DNA of 64,000 nucleotides from Holophagales bacterium (lineage in GTDB: Bacteria; Acidobacteriota; Thermoanaerobaculia; UBA5066). Location of the stretch: assembly GCA_016719485.1 (NCBI GenBank), contig JADJZB010000025.1, positions 62,001 through 126,000 on the forward strand. The letters run 5' to 3'. Positions 23,711 to 34,000 of the stretch are shown here, in pieces (the first letter of the stretch is position 1; every line of letters begins with the position of its first letter). The position numbers were made by a program, and so were the translations under genes. The notes below the pieces were generated by a model, which ran no database searches, had not been told where the DNA came from, and worked only from the letters and a program-made list of their open reading frames with translations.

Positions 23711-23797
23711 GGGGAGACTCTCCTGATGAGGGGTCGTCATCGCGGTGGGACCGAGATCATCCCACGTCAGGGACGCGGGGGCGGCTACCATCGGCTC

Positions 23798-25111
23798 GTG
23801 AACCGGCTCGCCGTGCTCCTCGCCCTGGCTCACGTCTTCGGGCCTTCGACGGCCGCGGGCGCGACGCGCGCGGCGGCGACCCCTCCGGTTCCCGCACCCG
23901 GTCTCGCGTTCGCGGTCACCCTCGAGGGAAGCGGCGAGCTGCTCGCCTCCGGCCCGTTCCTCCTCCGAGTCCCCGGCGCGAAGGGCACTCTTCGTCTCGA
24001 GCTGTCCCGACTCGCCGTCGAGGGGGCCCGGCTTCGAGGGGAAGCCCGGCTCAGGAACGACACGGGTGTCCTCCTCGCGGGTCTGGCGCTGGACTTCGAA
24101 TCGGCCCTGACCACGCCTGCGGGAGCGACGGAGCCCCACACCGCGACGCCGGTCGCCGTCTCCCTCGAAGAGCCTCTCCTTTTCGGCGAGCTCCTCGCCG
24201 GGGAGACGACGCCGCGCCTTTCGTTCGAGGTCGCCCCGGTCCCCCTCGGCCACGAGGTCGCCCTGGCGACCCTTCTCGGAGCGGTCCGGGGGCTCGCCGT
24301 CGAACCGAGCTTCGCCGTCGCCGGGGCCGTCCAGCCCGTGGCCCTCGACACGGACCGATACGGGCGGCTCTACGTGGCGACCGGAGGCGTCGGGCGCGTC
24401 CTGCGCCTGTCGGCGGCCAACGCGTCGGCCGCGGCGTCTCCGGCCGAGGCCGCCCGCCCCTCGCCCCCCCCGACGGGCATCGCCCTGCGCCGCAGGAACG
24501 GCGACCTCTTCGTGTCCACGGGAGACCGGATCATCCAGGTCCACAGGCCCGGCCGTCCGCGGCCCGCGACGCTCGACGCGGGCCGACCCGTGAAGACGCT
24601 CCGGATCGACGGAAAGCACGTCCTGCGCGCGGCCTCCGGCAACGCCGTCCTCGCATTCGACGAGGCCAAGGCAGGACCAGCTCGGGCCCTGGGCCCGGAA
24701 GGGGCCGAGGTCGTCTCGTTCGACGCGGACGCGCGCGGCGTCGTCCATGCCGTCGTGGCCGATGGGGTCGGTCGCCGCGTCGCCGTGTCGGGGGCGAGCG
24801 GCCCTGCACCCTTCTCCGCGAGGAAGGGCCCGGGGAGCGACGCTCTCGACGCCCCGTCCGCGTGCCGCTTCGACGGCGAGGGAACGCTGTGGGTCTCGGC
24901 GGTCTCCGGCGCGCCCGAGGGGACGGTCCTCGCGCGTTTCCTCGCGGACGGGACCCCGCTCGTCGCGCTCTCCCGACTCGCCCTCGGGCTCCTCCTCGGC
25001 AAGGAGGAAGGGGCCGCCGTGCCTGCGATCGTCGACCTCGCCCCCGGGGCCGACCGCGGGCTCACCGTCCTCCTCGAGGACGGTTCGGTCTTCGCGGTCC
25101 GCCCGTTCTGA
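23798..25111 (+). CDS. secreted protein with NHL/beta-propeller-like C-terminal half, unknown function
   Basis: A 437-residue protein from a GTG at 23798, chosen because it gives a clean signal peptide (MNRLAVLLALAHVFGPSTAAGA). The first half is a beta-rich domain (LEGSGELLASGPFLLRVPG, AVEGARLRGEARLRNDTG) that looks like an Ig or transthyretin-like fold. From about residue 185 the sequence has propeller-like blades (VALDTDRYGRLYVATGG, GIALRRRNGDLFVSTGDR, FDADARGVVHAVVADG, RFDGEGTLWVSAVSG, DLAPGADRGLTVLLEDGSV), about 40-45 residues apart as in NHL or SMP-30 proteins. I cannot assign a function. It is divergent from the prolyl oligopeptidase gene (87 bp between starts) and convergent with the next gene. 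Confidence 0.72.
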   Translation: MNRLAVLLALAHVFGPSTAAGATRAAATPPVPAPGLAFAVTLEGSGELLASGPFLLRVPGAKGTLRLELSRLAVEGARLRGEARLRNDTGVLLAGLALDFESALTTPAGATEPHTATPVAVSLEEPLLFGELLAGETTPRLSFEVAPVPLGHEVALATLLGAVRGLAVEPSFAVAGAVQPVALDTDRYGRLYVATGGVGRVLRLSAANASAAASPAEAARPSPPPTGIALRRRNGDLFVSTGDRIIQVHRPGRPRPATLDAGRPVKTLRIDGKHVLRAASGNAVLAFDEAKAGPARALGPEGAEVVSFDADARGVVHAVVADGVGRRVAVSGASGPAPFSARKGPGSDALDAPSACRFDGEGTLWVSAVSGAPEGTVLARFLADGTPLVALSRLALGLLLGKEEGAAVPAIVDLAPGADRGLTVLLEDGSVFAVRPF

Positions 25112-25118
25112 GGCGCCG

Positions 25119-25541
25119 TCAGCGCGGAGGGTTCGCGGGCGCGAGGCTCGCGAGCAGGCAGAAGTCGGCACGGTAGAGGGGGGCTCCCGCGGCGTTCGAT
25201 CCCGCCGGGACGAGGAACACGTCGCCGGCGCGACGTCCGTCCGCCGTCACCAGCCGCCAGGTCCCTTCGTTCAGCGCGAACCCCTCGTCCCCCGAGAAGA
25301 CCAGTCGGAACTGTTCCACGGTCGCGTTCGAACGCAGTTCGTCCACGCGCTCGAGCCGGAGCGCCACGAGCGTGCCGCTCGAGCTTCGGGCGCGGAACGT
25401 CTCGCCAACGGAGCGCCGCAGGTCGACGGCCCCCTCCTCCTGGCCGACGGGCCGGGCCGACAACACCTCCGCACGGAGAAAGGCCAGGCCGGCGAGGCCG
25501 TACGTGGCGGCCGAGAGAAACGACTTCCGTGTGATGTCCAT
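25119..25541 (-). CDS. DUF6916-like protein with Tat-like N-terminus
   Basis: A 140-residue protein starting MDITRKSFLSAATYGLAGLAFL, which resembles a degenerate twin-arginine or Sec signal. The mature part (FRARSSSGTLVALRLERVDE, EQFRLVFSGDEGFALNEGTWRL, GDVFLVPAGSNAAGAPLYRADF) matches the DUF6916 pattern as I recall it: F-x-L-x-F-x-G, then lQgtYxL, then FLVP and YxAxFN. A second family member is encoded divergently 120 bp away. These proteins often sit next to tail-collar (microcystin-dependent-type) genes, as here. The role is unknown. The start at 25539-25541 fits the signal-like segment; longer upstream frame is not supported. Confidence 0.65.
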   Translation of the reverse strand: MDITRKSFLSAATYGLAGLAFLRAEVLSARPVGQEEGAVDLRRSVGETFRARSSSGTLVALRLERVDELRSNATVEQFRLVFSGDEGFALNEGTWRLVTADGRRAGDVFLVPAGSNAAGAPLYRADFCLLASLAPANPPR

Positions 25542-25660
25542 GTCACTCCTCACGCGGCGCGCGCCGGCGCCGCATCCATGCCGTCGCAGCGAGCCGGGTG
25601 CCCCCACGGTCTTGTCGAACGGTCCCCGCGCGGGCATCCTTCCCGCTCGCGGAGGTTCCC

Positions 25661-25969
25661 TTGCCCGAATCGCCCACCCCGGCCACGTACACGCCCCACG
25701 TCGGGACGGTCTTCGAGATCACGTTCACCGACGGAACCCTCGGGCTGACTCTCGCCTCCGTCGCATCCTCCGGCACGCGCGCGCCCCGGCCCGACGTTCC
25801 GGACCTGCGCACGGAGCCGTTCTCCCTGCTCTTCCTCGGCCCGCTCCATCCCGTCCTGCCGCAACGGACCTGGGACCTCGCGCACCCCGTTCTCGGCGTG
25901 CTCGCCATCTTTCTCGTGCCGATCGGCCCGATGGACGGCCGGATGCGCTACGAGGCGGTCTTCAACTGA
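25661..25969 (+). CDS. DUF6916-like small cytoplasmic protein (TTG start)
   Basis: A 102-residue protein read from a TTG at 25661, supported by a perfect GGAGG five bases upstream and by the family fold starting right away (TYTPHVGTVFEITFTDGTLGL). The domain continues with EPFSLLFLGPLHPVLPQRTW, then the FLVP signature and the terminal YEAVFN, the same layout as the neighbouring minus-strand protein but without a signal sequence. Such proteins accompany tail-collar genes in several environmental bacteria. The function is unknown. The 3' end overlaps the convergent GNAT gene by 8 bp. Confidence 0.7.
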   Translation: MPESPTPATYTPHVGTVFEITFTDGTLGLTLASVASSGTRAPRPDVPDLRTEPFSLLFLGPLHPVLPQRTWDLAHPVLGVLAIFLVPIGPMDGRMRYEAVFN

Positions 25970-26498
25970 CCGCATCGCCGCTCCACGAGAGGAAGAGGTA
26001 GACCCCTTTGTCCTCGACGAGGCGGAACCCGAGCCTCTCGTACAGGGCGAGCGCGGGGTTCATCCGCTCGACGTGGATCGTGACGGACTTCCCCGCGGCC
26101 ATCGCGCGGCGCTGCACGTCGCGGATCAGCCTCCTCCCGGCGCCGCCGCCGCGCGCCTCGGGAAGGAGCGCGACGTCGACGATCCGGATCTCGGACGGCC
26201 CTTCCCAGAGGTAGAGCCGCCCGGCGTCGCGGCCGTCGACGACGGCCACCTCGAACGTCGCTCCGACGTAGTGCGTCCTCCACCAGGCGTCCTGCGCGTC
26301 GAACTGCTGGCGGAGGAACGCTTCCTTCGCCTCGGCAGGCCACGGCACGGGCGCCAGCTCCTCCTCGCGGGTCGAGGCGTAGACGCGAAAGAGGAGGTCG
26401 CGGTCTGCGGGCGTCGCGGGGCGGAGGGAGACCTCGCGCGCGCCGCCTGCCGCCGTCTTCGGAGCTCCCTCGCTCAACGCCGCCTCCACGCCCGTCAC
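25962..26498 (-). CDS. GNAT-family N-acetyltransferase
   Basis: A 178-residue GNAT enzyme. The core shows motif A (VDVALLPEARGGGAGRRLI, with the R/Q-x-x-G-x-G/A acetyl-CoA loop), motif B (VTIHVERMNPALALYERLGF) and a final strand (VYLFLSWS). The N-terminal part (SLRPATPADRDLLFRVYASTREEEL) is typical of a subfamily seen beside tail-collar protein genes. It presumably acetylates an amino group on a protein or small molecule; no substrate can be named. It begins 7 bp after the last collar gene, so it is the last member of the adhesin/collar operon, and it overlaps the convergent DUF6916-like gene by 8 bp. Start GTG at 26496-26498. Confidence 0.85.
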   Translation of the reverse strand: MTGVEAALSEGAPKTAAGGAREVSLRPATPADRDLLFRVYASTREEELAPVPWPAEAKEAFLRQQFDAQDAWWRTHYVGATFEVAVVDGRDAGRLYLWEGPSEIRIVDVALLPEARGGGAGRRLIRDVQRRAMAAGKSVTIHVERMNPALALYERLGFRLVEDKGVYLFLSWSGDAVS

Positions 26499-26505
26499 GC
26501 CCCCG

Positions 26506-27030
26506 TCACGTCCGCGGCGGGAAGACGCCCTGCAGGGCGATGTTGAAGTAGAACGTGAGGTAGGGCTGAAGGTTGTTGTGCGGCTGGTCGCCGCCCGCGG
26601 GGGTCAGGGCCTCGGGAGCGAGCGGCGTCAGATTCTGGCTCGTGTTCCGGTAGGCGTTCGCGTTCTGGGACCGCGCGAGGACTCGTGCCGCCGACGGCGT
26701 CTGGAGGTCCGCGATGTCCGTGGCCGCCCTGAGGCTGTGCGCGTGGGCGGGGATCTCGCTCTCGAGAAGCGTGACCGTCTCGCTCCCGCCCGTCTCCCCG
26801 AGGTCGTGGAGCGAGAGACCCGGTCCCTGGCCCGGGTGCATCGGGGCGCGCCCCTGCAGGTCCGGCAGGGCGAAGTTGCTCTTGCCGTTCCCGCCGTACG
26901 TCGTCCCGAGGAGCGAGAAGAGGGCCGTGTTCTGGGAGAGGGGGAGGATCTGGCCGTCACACCAGGCCCAGCCCCTCGGGGCGAAGTTGAACGGAAAGAT
27001 CCGGATCTCGGCGACGAACGGGTCTGCCAT
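26506..27030 (-). CDS. tail-collar domain protein 1 (MdpB/microcystin-dependent-like)
   Basis: A 174-residue protein with a phage tail-collar fold. Family hallmarks are present: N-terminal EIRIFPFNFAPRGWAWCDGQ, then LLGTTYGGNGKSNFALPDLQGRAP, IPAHAHS, and the C-terminal GGDQPHNNLQPYLTFYFNIALQG with FPPRT. In phages this domain trimerises at tail-fibre tips; bacterial stand-alone versions (microcystin-dependent proteins) are of uncertain role, possibly surface or sugar-binding. AAGGAG precedes the ATG. It is the third collar gene of a run of three; the other two lie upstream on the same strand. No other phage gene is nearby. Confidence 0.9.
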   Translation of the reverse strand: MADPFVAEIRIFPFNFAPRGWAWCDGQILPLSQNTALFSLLGTTYGGNGKSNFALPDLQGRAPMHPGQGPGLSLHDLGETGGSETVTLLESEIPAHAHSLRAATDIADLQTPSAARVLARSQNANAYRNTSQNLTPLAPEALTPAGGDQPHNNLQPYLTFYFNIALQGVFPPRT

Positions 27031-27052
27031 GAGCGGCTCCTTCTCTCCCGGA

Positions 27053-27556
27053 TCAGGTCGGGGACGGGAAGATCCCGAAGAGGCTGATGATGAAGTCGAC
27101 GCAGAGGTAGGGCTGGAAGTTCGTGTGGGGCTGGCTTCCGCCGACGGACGTCACGGACGAAGCGCTGAGGCTCGCCGACGCCGTATCCTCGATGTAGAGG
27201 TCCGCCGCGGCCGACTGCGCCGGCAGGGCCCCGGCCGGCGAGCTCGAGTTCGCGACGTTCGTCGAGGCGAGAAAGGCGTGGGAGTGCGCGGGGATCTGGT
27301 TCACCGTCAGGGTGATCTCCTCGGCTCCCCCCGATTCCGCGAGGATGAAGCTGTTGCCCTGGTGGATCGGAATCCGGCCGCGCAGGTCGGGCAGGGCGAA
27401 GGTCGACTGCCCGTCGCCCCCGTACGTCGTTCCGATGAGGTTGAAGAGCGTTTCGTTCTCGGAGACCGGCAGGAGCTGGCCTTCGCAGAACTGCCAGCCC
27501 GCGGGGGCGAAGTTCCCCGCGAACATCCGGATCTCGCCGACATAGGGTTGTGCCAT
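27053..27556 (-). CDS. tail-collar domain protein 2
   Basis: A 167-residue paralogue of the flanking collar proteins: EIRMFAGNFAPAGWQFCEGQ, LIGTTYGGDGQSTFALPDLRGRIP, IPAHSHAF and GGSQPHTNFQPYLCVDFII, ending SLFGIFPSPT. The variable centre (residues about 90-140, Ser/Ala/Asn-rich) differs from the other two copies, as expected if this segment carries specificity. GAGGAG precedes the ATG at 27554-27556. It is co-transcribed: 10 bp separate it from collar protein 3 upstream and 22 bp from collar protein 1 downstream. Confidence 0.9.
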   Translation of the reverse strand: MAQPYVGEIRMFAGNFAPAGWQFCEGQLLPVSENETLFNLIGTTYGGDGQSTFALPDLRGRIPIHQGNSFILAESGGAEEITLTVNQIPAHSHAFLASTNVANSSSPAGALPAQSAAADLYIEDTASASLSASSVTSVGGSQPHTNFQPYLCVDFIISLFGIFPSPT

Positions 27557-27566
27557 CCGCGTCTCC

Positions 27567-28067
27567 TCAGTTCTGGCTCGGGAAGATGCCCTGCAGCGCG
27601 ATGCAGAAGCTGAGCGTCAGGAAGGGCTGCATGTTCAGGTGAGCCTGGCTCCCCCCTGTGTTCGTGACCGTACTGGCCCCGAGCGCCGTCAGGCCCGAGG
27701 CCGCCGCGTAGAGCTGGCTCGGCGAGTCCGCGAGGACGTTGCCGACGGGGAGCGGCGTGTCGCCCTCGAGGGTCGTCGCCTGCGCGACGTGGACGTGGGT
27801 CGGCAGCTCGGCGATCGAGAGGGTGTGGGCCTGCTCGCCCCCTCTTTCCCCGAGCGTGTGCCCGCTCCCGACGTGGATCGGGGTCCGGCCGCGCAGGTCC
27901 GGGAGGGCGAAGTTCACGCGGCCGTCCCCGCCGTACGTCGTCCCGAGGAGTGAAAAAAGTGCCTGGTTCTCGTTGATCGGAAGGAGCTGGCCGTTGCAGA
28001 GGGCCCACCCCCTGGGGGCGAACACGAAGCTCATGAGCCGGATTTCGGAGAGGAAGGGTTCGGCCAT
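27567..28067 (-). CDS. tail-collar domain protein 3 (first after the giant surface protein)
   Basis: A 166-residue tail-collar protein: EIRLMSFVFAPRGWALCNGQ, LLGTTYGGDGRVNFALPDLRGRTP, LPTHVHVA and GGSQAHLNMQPFLTLSFCIALQG, ending IFPSQN. One residue of the family QPH motif is changed (QAH). AGGAGA precedes the ATG at 28065-28067. It begins 14 bp after the stop of the 2591-residue surface protein, so the collar genes are expressed on the same transcript. The three copies are clearly paralogous but not near-identical, pointing to an old duplication. Confidence 0.9.
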   Translation of the reverse strand: MAEPFLSEIRLMSFVFAPRGWALCNGQLLPINENQALFSLLGTTYGGDGRVNFALPDLRGRTPIHVGSGHTLGERGGEQAHTLSIAELPTHVHVAQATTLEGDTPLPVGNVLADSPSQLYAAASGLTALGASTVTNTGGSQAHLNMQPFLTLSFCIALQGIFPSQN

Positions 28068-28081
28068 TGTCGTCTCCTGTG

Positions 28082-31000
28082 TCAGGGGGCCGGGCAGGCG
28101 CCAGAGTTCTGGAAGCCGCTCCCGGCGAAGTCCGCGAGGACGCTGGCGCTGTTGTTCTGGTTCGAAAGGAAGGTCTGGACCGCGGTCATGTCGGTTGCCG
28201 ACCCGCCGTAGGACTCGAGCCGGTACGTCGTCGAGAACCTCTGGCGGACGCGGATCCCGAAGACCCCGCCGACCGTGGTCGACGTGTTCTGCGCGACGTC
28301 CGCGCAGACGGTCCCGCTGTCGGCGGGCGGGCCCGACGTCGCGCCCGCGTCGATCCGGATCCCGTCGGCCGCGAGCGGGCTCGTCAGGGTCACGGTGTTG
28401 CTGCGCACCGTCGCGTTGAGTACGGAGTTCCCGTCGCGGTTGATCATCTCGATGCCCCGGTTCCCGATCTGCGAAACGTCGTTGCCCTCGACCTGGATCG
28501 TCAGGGCCGTCCCGTTGGAGCCGTTCGTGGTGACGCGGATGCCCGGGCCCGTCGTCGAGTTCGCGTTCGTGATGGTGTTCCCCGAGACCGTGCCGGTCAT
28601 GGCCCCGGTCGCCTGGCTCGCGAGGTTGACGTTGATCGGCGAGGCGGTCCCCGGTTTCGTCGGCGCCGAGTAGGTCCCGTTCCCGATGGCGAAGAGGAAG
28701 GTCCCCGTCGAGTTGTGCGCGGCGTTGACCCCGATGTTGTTGTCGGTAAACGTCCCGCCGGTCGTCGAGAAGTCCATCGTCCCGCCGCCGTTCGTGATCA
28801 CCTGGATCCCGTTCGCGCGGTTCCTCAGGAAGCTCCCGCCGACGACGTCGACGTTCATGACCGCCGTCCCGTCCGCCTGGAAGAGGACGCCGTTGTTGCC
28901 GGGCGAGACCGTCGTGTTGTCGCGGATCGTCGTGGAGGTCATCGTCAGCTGGGTGAGGGTCCCGGACTGGTTCCGGATCTTGAGGTTGTCCTCGTGGCCG
29001 CCGCTGATCTCGCAACTCGTGATGGTGACGGTCCCGGTCAGGCCGTTCCGCGCGCCTCCGGTCTCTCCGACCTCGGCGCCGAAGACGACCGAGCCCTCGT
29101 TCTCCGCCGCGCTGTTCCCGTTCGTCCCGCTCACGACGACGTTCGTCATCGCGAGGCCGGCGACGTCGAAGCCGCGGATCGCGAAGTTGCCGAATCCGTT
29201 CAGCTGCATCCGCTCGAGGGAGACGTTCGACGTGGCGTTCAGGAAGATGCCGATTCCGGTCGCGGTCTGCCCGTCCGTCCCGGTCTTGTTCGCGATCGTC
29301 CCTCCCGATCCGGCGCTTCCCGTCCCCGTGACCTTCAGGCCGCCGCCCGAGCCGGTCGTGTCGAGGATGATCCCGGTGCTCGACCCGCCGTTCGACGAGA
29401 TGCTCCGGAACACCAGGTTGCCCGCTCCGATCGTCGTGTTCGCGACGTGGAGGGCCGTGCCCGTCGTCGTCGTGATCGTGCTCGCGGACCCCGTGACCGT
29501 GACCGTCCCTCCGCCGGTCGCCTTGAAGCCCGAACCCGACGTCGCGACGACGACGATGTTGTCGAAGCTGGCGCTCGTGTTCGCGAGGTCGATGGCGTCC
29601 CCGGCGGCCGAGGTCACGTTCACGTCGCTGACGACGACCCCGCTCCGGCCGTTCGCGGTGATCCCCTTGTTGCCTCCGCCGCTGACGTTCAGGTTGAAGC
29701 CACGGATGGCGGAGCTCGCATGGGCCGTCACCGTGGCCGGCGCGCCGCTGACCGTGGGACGCGCCTGGTTGATGGGCGGGCGCGTCGCGAGAACCCCCTG
29801 CGCGGGCAGAGAGATCCCGAAGAGCGCGTCGAAGCTGGCGCCCGGCACTCCCTGGCCGATGATCCAGCCGCCGGAGTTCAGGACGACACCGACGCCCGGG
29901 GAGTGCGTGCTGGCGTCCCCGATGAAGATCCGGGCGTTCGTCGAGGCGCCGATCGCCGTCAGCGCCGCGGTGAGGCTGCACTCGTTCCCCAGAGTGCAGT
30001 TCGCAGACCCCACGGCCGGGTTCTTCACGAAGTAGATCGCCGGTCCCGCCACGGCGAAGGAGACGGTGGCCGCGGCGCCGCTGACGCCGGGGCCAGGGAA
30101 CCCGGTGTCCGCGACGTGGTAGGAGAAGCTCACCGTCGTGCCGGCCGCGAACGGCGGTGGCGTGAATACGAAGCTCCCGTCCGCGTTGATCGTCAACTGG
30201 CAACCCGTGCACAGCGTGTCCGGGGTCGTGACGATGGAGACGACCGAGCCGGCAGCCACCTCGTTCGCGACGTCCGTGCCGCCGAGCGTTCCGGCCGGGT
30301 ACGTTATGGGGATACCGGCCTGCGCCGGAAGGTTCGCGCGGACGGTGGCCACCGGCGGATCGTTCACCGCCGTGACCGAGATGACGAAGCTCTGCGTCGG
30401 CGACGTGTCGATACCGCCGTTCGCCGTCCCGCCGTTGTCCTGGAGCGTGATCGTGATCGTCGCCGTGCCGTTCGCGTTCAGCGCCGGCGTGTAGGTGAGG
30501 ACGCCCGCCGCGGAGATCGCCGGCCCGGCCGAGAAGAGCGCCGCGTTCGTGTTGTTCGTGACGCTGAAGACGACGGTCTGCCCCGACTCGGCCGGCGGCC
30601 CGGGCGAGATCGCCGTCGCCCAGCCGGCCACCGTCTGGGCGCCCGCATCCTCGAGAACGGCCTGGTCCGTCCCCTTCGTGAACGACGGGGCGTCGTTCAC
30701 GTCGGTGACCGTGACGACGAAGATCTGAGCCGCCGAGGTGTCGACGCCGCCGTTGGCCGTTCCGCCGCTGTCGGAGAGGGTCAACGTGATCGTCGCCGTG
30801 CCCGAGGCGTTCGGGGCCGGCGTGAAGGTCAGGACGCCCGTCGGCGACACCGCCGGGGCGACGGTGAACAGCGCTGCATTGGTGTTCCCCGTGACGCCGA
30901 ACGAGACCGTCTGCCCCGACTCGTCCGCAGGTCCCGGCAGGATGGCAGTCGCCCACGTGGCGGTCGTGTGAGCGCCGGAGTCCTCGAGGACCGTCACGTC

Positions 31001-34000
31001 GGATCCCTTGGCGAAGGACGGGACGTCGTTCACCGCCGTCACGGCGATGACGAAGGTCTGCGGGGCCGAAGTGTCCGCGCCGCCGTTGGCCGTCCCGCCG
31101 CTGTCCGAGAGCGTGATCGTGATCGTCGCCGTCCCGTTCGCGTTCGCCGCCGGCGTGTAGGTCAGGACGCCCGTCGGCGAGATCGCCGGCCCGGCCGCGA
31201 AGAGCGCCGCGTTCGTGTTCCCCGTGACGTTGAACGTGACCGTCTGCCCCGACTCGACCGGCGGCCCGGGCGAGATCGCCGTCGCCCAGCCGGCCACCGT
31301 CTGGGCGCCCGCGTCCTCGAAAGCAGCCTGGTCCGCCCCCTTCGTGAAGGACGGCGCGACGTTGACGTGGTTGAACGTGATCGTGAAGGTCTGCGCCGCC
31401 GACGTGTCGACGCCGCCGTTCGCCGTCCCTCCGTTGTCGCTCAGGGTGATCGTGATCGTCGCCGTGCCCCCGCTCGACGGAGTCGGCGTGTAGGTCAGCG
31501 TTCCGGTCGCGTCGACGGCCGGGCCGGCCGCGAAGAGGGACGGGTTCGTGTTCCCTGTGACGTTGAACGTGACCGTCTGCCCCGACTCGTCTGCCGGCCC
31601 CTTCGAGATCGCCGTGGCCCAGCCCGGCACCGTCTGCGCGGGGGCGTTGTCGAAGACCGTCTGGTCCGGGCCCTTCGTGAAGGCGGGGACGTCGTTCACG
31701 GCCGTGACGTTGATGACGAAGGTCTGCGCCGCCGAGACGTTCACTCCGCCGTCGGCCGTCCCGCCGTTGTCCGAGATCGTGAGGGTGATCGTCGCCGTCC
31801 CGTTCGCATTGGCGGCCGGCGTGTAGGTCAGGACGCCCGCCGGCGAGATCGACGGCCCTGCCGAGAAGAGGCCGGCGTTCGTGTTCCCGGTGACGTTGAA
31901 GGAGACCGTCTGCCCCGACTCGGACCCGGGACCGGGCGAGATCGCCGTGGCCCACGGGTTGACCGTCTGGGCGCCGGAATCCTCGAGGACGGTCTGGTCC
32001 GCCCCCTTGGTGAACGACGGGGCGTCGTTCACGTCGGTCACGTTGATGACGAAGGTCTGCGCCGCCGAGGTGTCGATGCCGCCGTCCGCCGTCCCGCCGT
32101 CGTCCGACAACGTGAGGGTGATCGTCGCCGTGCCCGAGGCATTCGCCGCCGGCGTGAAGGAGAGCGCGCCCGCCGGCGAAACCGCGGGAGCGACCGCGAA
32201 GAGCGCCGCGTTCGTGTTCCCGGTGACTGCGAAGGAGACGGTCTGGGCCGACTCGTCGGCCGGCCCGGTCAGGATTGCCGTGGCCCACGTGGCGGTCGTG
32301 TGCGCGGCGGAGTCCTCGAGGACCGTCACGTCCGCGCCCTTGGTGAAGGAAGGCGCGTCGTTCACGGCCGTCACGTTGATGACGAAGGTCTGGGCTGCCG
32401 AGGTGTCGACGCCGCCACTGGCCGTCCCGCCGTCGTCGGAGAGGGTCAGCGTGATCGTCGCCGTGCCGTTCGCGTCCGCGGCCGGCGTGAACGAGAGGGC
32501 TCCCGCCGGCGAAACCGTGGGAGCTGTCGAGAAGAGGGCCGTGTTCGTGTTCCCGGTGACATTGAAGGTGAGGGCCTGGCCCGCCTCCGGAGCCGGGCCG
32601 GTCGAAAGGCCCGTCGCCCACGGGTTGACCGTCTGCGCGCCCGAGTCCTCGTTCACCGTCAGGTCCGGGCCCTTCGTGAACGAGGGCGCGTCGTTGACGT
32701 CGGTGACCGTGATGACGAACGTCTGGGCGGCCGACGTGTCGACGCCTCCGTTGGCCGTCCCCCCGTCGTCGGACAGCGTGAGCGTGATCGTCGCCGCCCC
32801 GCTCGCGTTCGCCGCGGGGGTGAAGCCGATGACGCCGGCCGGCGAGACGGTCGGCGCGACCGAGAAGAGCGCCGGGTTCGTGTTACCCGTCACGTTGAAC
32901 GTGAGGACCTGACCCGCCTCGTCGACCGGTCCGGCCGAGATCGCCGTCGCCCAGCCTGCGGTGTAGGGGCCGGAGTCCTCGAGGATGGCGACGTCGGGCC
33001 CCTTCACGAACGACGGCGCGTCGTTCACGGGCGTCACGGTGAGCGTGTAGGTGCGCTCACCGAAGCAGGCGGTCACGGGGTCGGTCGCCCGAACCGTGAA
33101 CGTGGTGTCGCCCGGAACGGCGACGGCGCCGGCGAGGACTCCGGTGGCCGGGTTGAGCGTGAGGCCCGTCGGGAGCGTTCCGCTCGCGATGGAGAAAGTC
33201 GTCCCGGCGTTCCCGCCGGTCTGCGTCAGGGTGACCGTGTACGGCGTGTCCTCGAAGGCCGCGGCGAGCGCGGCCGGGTTCACCGTGATCACCGGGCAGC
33301 TCACGACGAGCGTCACCGCGACACTGCCGCTGCAGCCGAGCGTGTCCGTGGCGGTGACGGTGAACGGGAACGTCCCGACGACGGTCGGGGTCCCCGAGAG
33401 GACTCCGGTGCCCGCGTCGAGCGTGACGCCCGCCGGGAGGACGCCCGAGGTCACGGCCCAGGTCGCGCCGCCCGTCGCCCCCGCGGCAGTGAAGCCGATC
33501 GGCCCGTAGGCCGAGCCGGCCGTCCCCGCTGGAAGCGTTCCCGGGGTGACGACGAGGGTATTGCAGACGAGGATCGTGTACGTGGCCGTCCCCTCGCAGC
33601 CCGAGGAGTCGCTGAACCGAACGGAGACGGCGTAGCTCCCCGCCGCCGTCGGCGTTCCGGCGAGCTGTCCGCCCGTCGACAGGGCGAGGCCCGGAGGCAG
33701 ACCCGTGGCGCTCCAGGTGCCCGCGCCCGACCCTCCCGCGACGGTGAGCCGCACCGGCGGGTAAGGCGCCGCGACCGTGCCGGCCGGGAGGCTGGGGGGA
33801 GCGATGCGGAGCGTGGGGCAGAAGACGCGAATCGTGTAATCGCGCGTGCCGGTGCAGCCGTTCGCGTCGACCGCCTTCGCCGTGAAGGCGAAGAGGCCGG
33901 CCCCTTCCGCGCTGCCGGAGATCTCTCCTTCCGCCGAGAGCGTCAGCCCCTCGGGGAGCGCTCCCGCCACGATCGTGAAGGTCGTCGGTGCGGTCGCGCC

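Noticed and set aside
17858..25111. Long plus-strand frame covering the BNR-propeller and peptidase genes
   Set aside because: Only the last 437 codons (from 23798) have a signal peptide and propeller blades; the rest is antisense shadow of real minus-strand genes.
26506..28067. Prophage remnant suggested by tail-collar proteins
   Set aside because: No capsid, portal, terminase, integrase or lysis gene is near, and the genes share an operon with a host surface protein.
30368..33028. CRISPR array
   Set aside because: The repeats are coding, contiguous, 333 bp long and lack spacers.
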